Positions 62,172-64,000 of a stretch of 64,000 bases of DNA are shown piece after piece. Every line of letters begins with the position of its first letter. Positions within the stretch are counted from its first letter, which is position 1. Both the position numbers and the translations under genes were made by a program. A model generated the notes under the pieces. That model searched no databases. It worked only from the letters and a program-made list of their open reading frames with translations, and was not told the DNA's origin. The DNA is from Streptomyces sp. ISL-43 (lineage in GTDB: Bacteria > Actinomycetota > Actinomycetes > Streptomycetales > Streptomycetaceae). The stretch covers positions 240,914 through 304,913 of the forward strand of contig NZ_JAGGOT010000008.1 of assembly GCF_018614195.1 (NCBI RefSeq), in the 5' to 3' direction.

Positions 62172-63011
62172 ATGAGTTCTGAGAACAAGGCCCGTACGTA
62201 CCTGGGGCCGGTGCCCCGTCGGGCCGGCTGGCTGACGGGAGGCACGCTCGCCTCGGTGGCGCTGGTGCTGGCGGGGATGGCATCCCCGGCGGTCGCGCTG
62301 GCCCCGGTGCCGGGGAGTCCGGAGTACTGCAAGTCCGAGCATCGCAGTGCGGACGCCACCGGGGCCCAGGGGGCGGCGGTCGAGACCGCTCCGATTGTTC
62401 ACGACGACGACGACGACGAGTGCAACGTGGGCCCGACGGGCCCACGGGGCCCGCGTGGACACAAGGGGGCGACGGGTCCGACCGGGCCGCAGGGCTACCC
62501 CGGCGCCACCGGCGCCACGGGTCCGACCGGCGCCACGGGTTCCACCGGTGCGACGGGTCCCACGGGTCCGACGGGGCCGGTGGGTGCCACCGGGCCGTGC
62601 AGTGACATCGACAGCTTCGCGCCCTCGGACAACGAGGACTTCCACGCCGCGCTCACCGGCGGTCACACCTTCGCGGGCCGGGCCAGCACCGTGGGTGGCG
62701 TACCCGCCTGGATCGACGTCTCCGGCCTTCCCGGCTACCCCAACAGCACGGAAACCGGAGTCGCCTGTGGAGTCTCCATCGATGGACAGGCCACTGCCGC
62801 GTACATCAAGGTGCTGACGACCACCGGCCGGGTGTTCCAGCTGCACATCGCGGTCACCGGGCAGACCTTCGTCCCCGACGCCGCCGGCTGGCAGGAGCAG
62901 ACGCCGGCGCCCGTCCCCGTCGTCCGTGCCAAGGGCGTCTCCAAGGGAGAAGTCGAATGGAAGGGAGACCTCGGCTACGCGGGTCCGTCGAACGGCCTTC
63001 GCACCGAGTAG
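62172..63011 (+). CDS. Secreted collagen-like protein
   Basis: 279 residues. Sec signal with [23 protein letters not shown] (about 17-40), an acidic run HDDDDDEC, 18 Gly-x-y triplets (about 93-148; [12 protein letters not shown]), and a C-terminal domain (about 149-240) with VACGVSIDG and [12 protein letters not shown] cysteine lies just before and just after the collagen tract. It matches the broken gene at 59527 in all parts. ATG 62172 follows AGGAGCGG. Role unknown; surface or matrix protein is an inference. Confidence 0.82.
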   Translation: MSSENKARTYLGPVPRRAGWLTGGTLASVALVLAGMASPAVALAPVPGSPEYCKSEHRSADATGAQGAAVETAPIVHDDDDDECNVGPTGPRGPRGHKGATGPTGPQGYPGATGATGPTGATGSTGATGPTGPTGPVGATGPCSDIDSFAPSDNEDFHAALTGGHTFAGRASTVGGVPAWIDVSGLPGYPNSTETGVACGVSIDGQATAAYIKVLTTTGRVFQLHIAVTGQTFVPDAAGWQEQTPAPVPVVRAKGVSKGEVEWKGDLGYAGPSNGLRTE

Positions 63012-63014
63012 CCC

Positions 63015-63827
63015 TCACTCCGGCTCGGTCTCCGGGCCGCCGAAGTCCGGGCTCGTGAAGTCCGGTGACGCGTAACCGGGACGGGACCCCTGCGCAGGGG
63101 CCCCCGGGCTGGTGAAGTGGGGCCGGGTGTATCCCAGGTTGGGGATGCGCCCGGCCCCCGGCGTACGGGGGGTCGGATACGACGCCCCCGAGCTCGGATC
63201 GGCCAGCGCGTCCCGCAGGAACGGCATGATGCCGCGCTCCAGCAGGGCGTTGCGCCAGGCCTCCCGGGCCCGTGCCACCTCGTCGGGTACCGCCTCGGTC
63301 TCGTCCGCCACCACCTCGGTGGAACTGTTGCGGACGGCCGTCACCAGCAGCCCGACCACGGCGAAGAGCAGCGCGGCGGCGGTGAGCCCGCCGAAGAGCC
63401 AGCCCGCCGTCAGCATCGTGTCGGCGAAGGCGGGTTCGGGCTCGATCATCTTCAGGATGTAGCCCACCATCAGGAAGATCAGCATGGCGGTGCCGGCCAG
63501 GACCGGCGCGAGGACCGCGACCACGGCGCTGACGCCCGCGCCGCCGCCCGCGCCCTGTCCGCCGCCCTCCTCCCCCGTCGTTCCGGGGGTGGACAGGATC
63601 TCGTCCTGCCGCTCTTTGCGGATCTTCACGTAGTGGTCGTACTCGGCCGCGGCCGCGGCCGTCAGCAGTGCGGTGGCCGCCATGGCCATGGTGCGCAGCT
63701 GTTCGGCGTTCAGCCGTTCGCCGATGGTGGCGAGCTCGGGCCGGTCGTTCGCGGTGCGCAGCGCCTCGTCGAGGAGCCGATCGAACTCCGGTCGGTCTTC
63801 GGTGAGCAGGTGCGGAGCGCTGGTCAT
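63015..63827 (-). CDS. Membrane protein of unknown function
   Basis: 270 residues. Two long hydrophobic segments (VVAVLAPVLAGTAMLIFLMVGYI near 105 and LFGGLTAAALLFAVVGLLVTAV near 145) after a helical N-terminal region. The C-terminal tail repeats short F/Y-S-P units (YTRPHFTSPG, YASPDFTSPDF). ATG 63827 with GGGGGA upstream; ATG 63833 is possible. Convergent with the collagen-like gene, 3 bp apart. No family recognised. Confidence 0.7.
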   Translation of the reverse strand: MTSAPHLLTEDRPEFDRLLDEALRTANDRPELATIGERLNAEQLRTMAMAATALLTAAAAAEYDHYVKIRKERQDEILSTPGTTGEEGGGQGAGGGAGVSAVVAVLAPVLAGTAMLIFLMVGYILKMIEPEPAFADTMLTAGWLFGGLTAAALLFAVVGLLVTAVRNSSTEVVADETEAVPDEVARAREAWRNALLERGIMPFLRDALADPSSGASYPTPRTPGAGRIPNLGYTRPHFTSPGAPAQGSRPGYASPDFTSPDFGGPETEPE

Positions 63828-64000
63828 GTGCATCCCCCGATGCTCCGTAGAAGCCGGTATGCCCGCGTAGACCCGGGCGCCGGCACAAACGGAGGAGAGC
63901 CTGCTACGGATAGAGCGATGGTAGAGCGCCCACGCCGTACGTTGACAGGGGCTTTCCGGAAATACCCAGCTCCGGGAAGCCCTAGTGCTGCTCCGCACAA

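Noticed and set aside
63941..63970. TTGACA at 63942 as a promoter
   Set aside because: No plausible -10 follows at 16-19 bp, and the gene downstream is outside the window.

Overview
This window is chromosomal core DNA from a Streptomyces-type actinobacterium. The evidence is the very high G+C, the many GTG starts, the gyrA-gyrB-dciA-recF-gnd-dnaN-oriC-dnaA-rpmH-rnpA-yidD-yidC-jag-rsmG-parAB order, the ssgR-ssgA sporulation pair, and repeated parS sites (TGTTTCACGTGAAACA). The species cannot be decided from the sequence alone. No insertion sequence, prophage, CRISPR array, rRNA, tRNA or secondary-metabolite cluster was recognised.

Replication origin (1-14.5 kb). On the minus strand, reading away from the origin, lie dnaA, then across oriC dnaN, gnd, recF, dciA (DUF721 helicase loader), gyrB and a 5'-truncated view of gyrA that runs off the left edge. 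oriC (about 8.24-8.84 kb) holds some 20 DnaA-box candidates. It also has a TAGTAGTAG run next to two contiguous boxes that resembles a DnaA-trio unwinding element. On the plus strand, rpmH-rnpA-yidD-yidC-jag-rsmG make the ribosomal protein L34, the RNase P protein, membrane insertion factors, an RNA-binding protein and a 16S rRNA methyltransferase.

Segregation, redox and envelope (14.5-39 kb). parAB are translationally coupled, and 13 parS or parS-like sites spread from 14.5 to 62 kb. A GNAT gene is followed by trxBA with an exact SigR-type promoter. Next, on the minus strand, is a run of DUF6049 protein, murJ, a MurJ-associated pseudokinase, an ECF sigma factor (sigM-like) and its anti-sigma factor. 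cca, an MFS exporter, ino1 with a PadR regulator and a perfect operator, a class A penicillin-binding protein, a GT87-like membrane glycosyltransferase, an alanine-racemase-like protein and FemX follow. Much of this stretch concerns peptidoglycan.

Ribosome and replication (39-44.5 kb): rpsF-ssb-rpsR-rplI, a MATE transporter, and dnaB preceded by a cluster of DnaA boxes.

Accessory metabolism (44.5-53 kb): a beta-lactamase-fold hydrolase, two GNAT proteins, a HAD phosphatase, a flavohemoglobin, a Nudix hydrolase, a PLP sulfur-amino-acid enzyme coupled to a low-molecular-weight phosphatase, a holin-like membrane protein, a cupin and a DUF5326 protein.

Development and right end (53-64 kb): ssgR-ssgA, a YibE/F membrane protein, thiC under a TPP riboswitch, a GT2 glycosyltransferase, two related secreted collagen-like genes (one broken by two compensating frameshifts), an aldo/keto reductase with a MerR-type, apparently leaderless promoter, and an unknown membrane protein. 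The most interesting items are the possible DnaA-trio, consensus-perfect DnaA boxes found outside oriC (dnaA, parA and dnaB upstream regions), a 22-bp-phased parS triplet, and the collagen-like gene pair.
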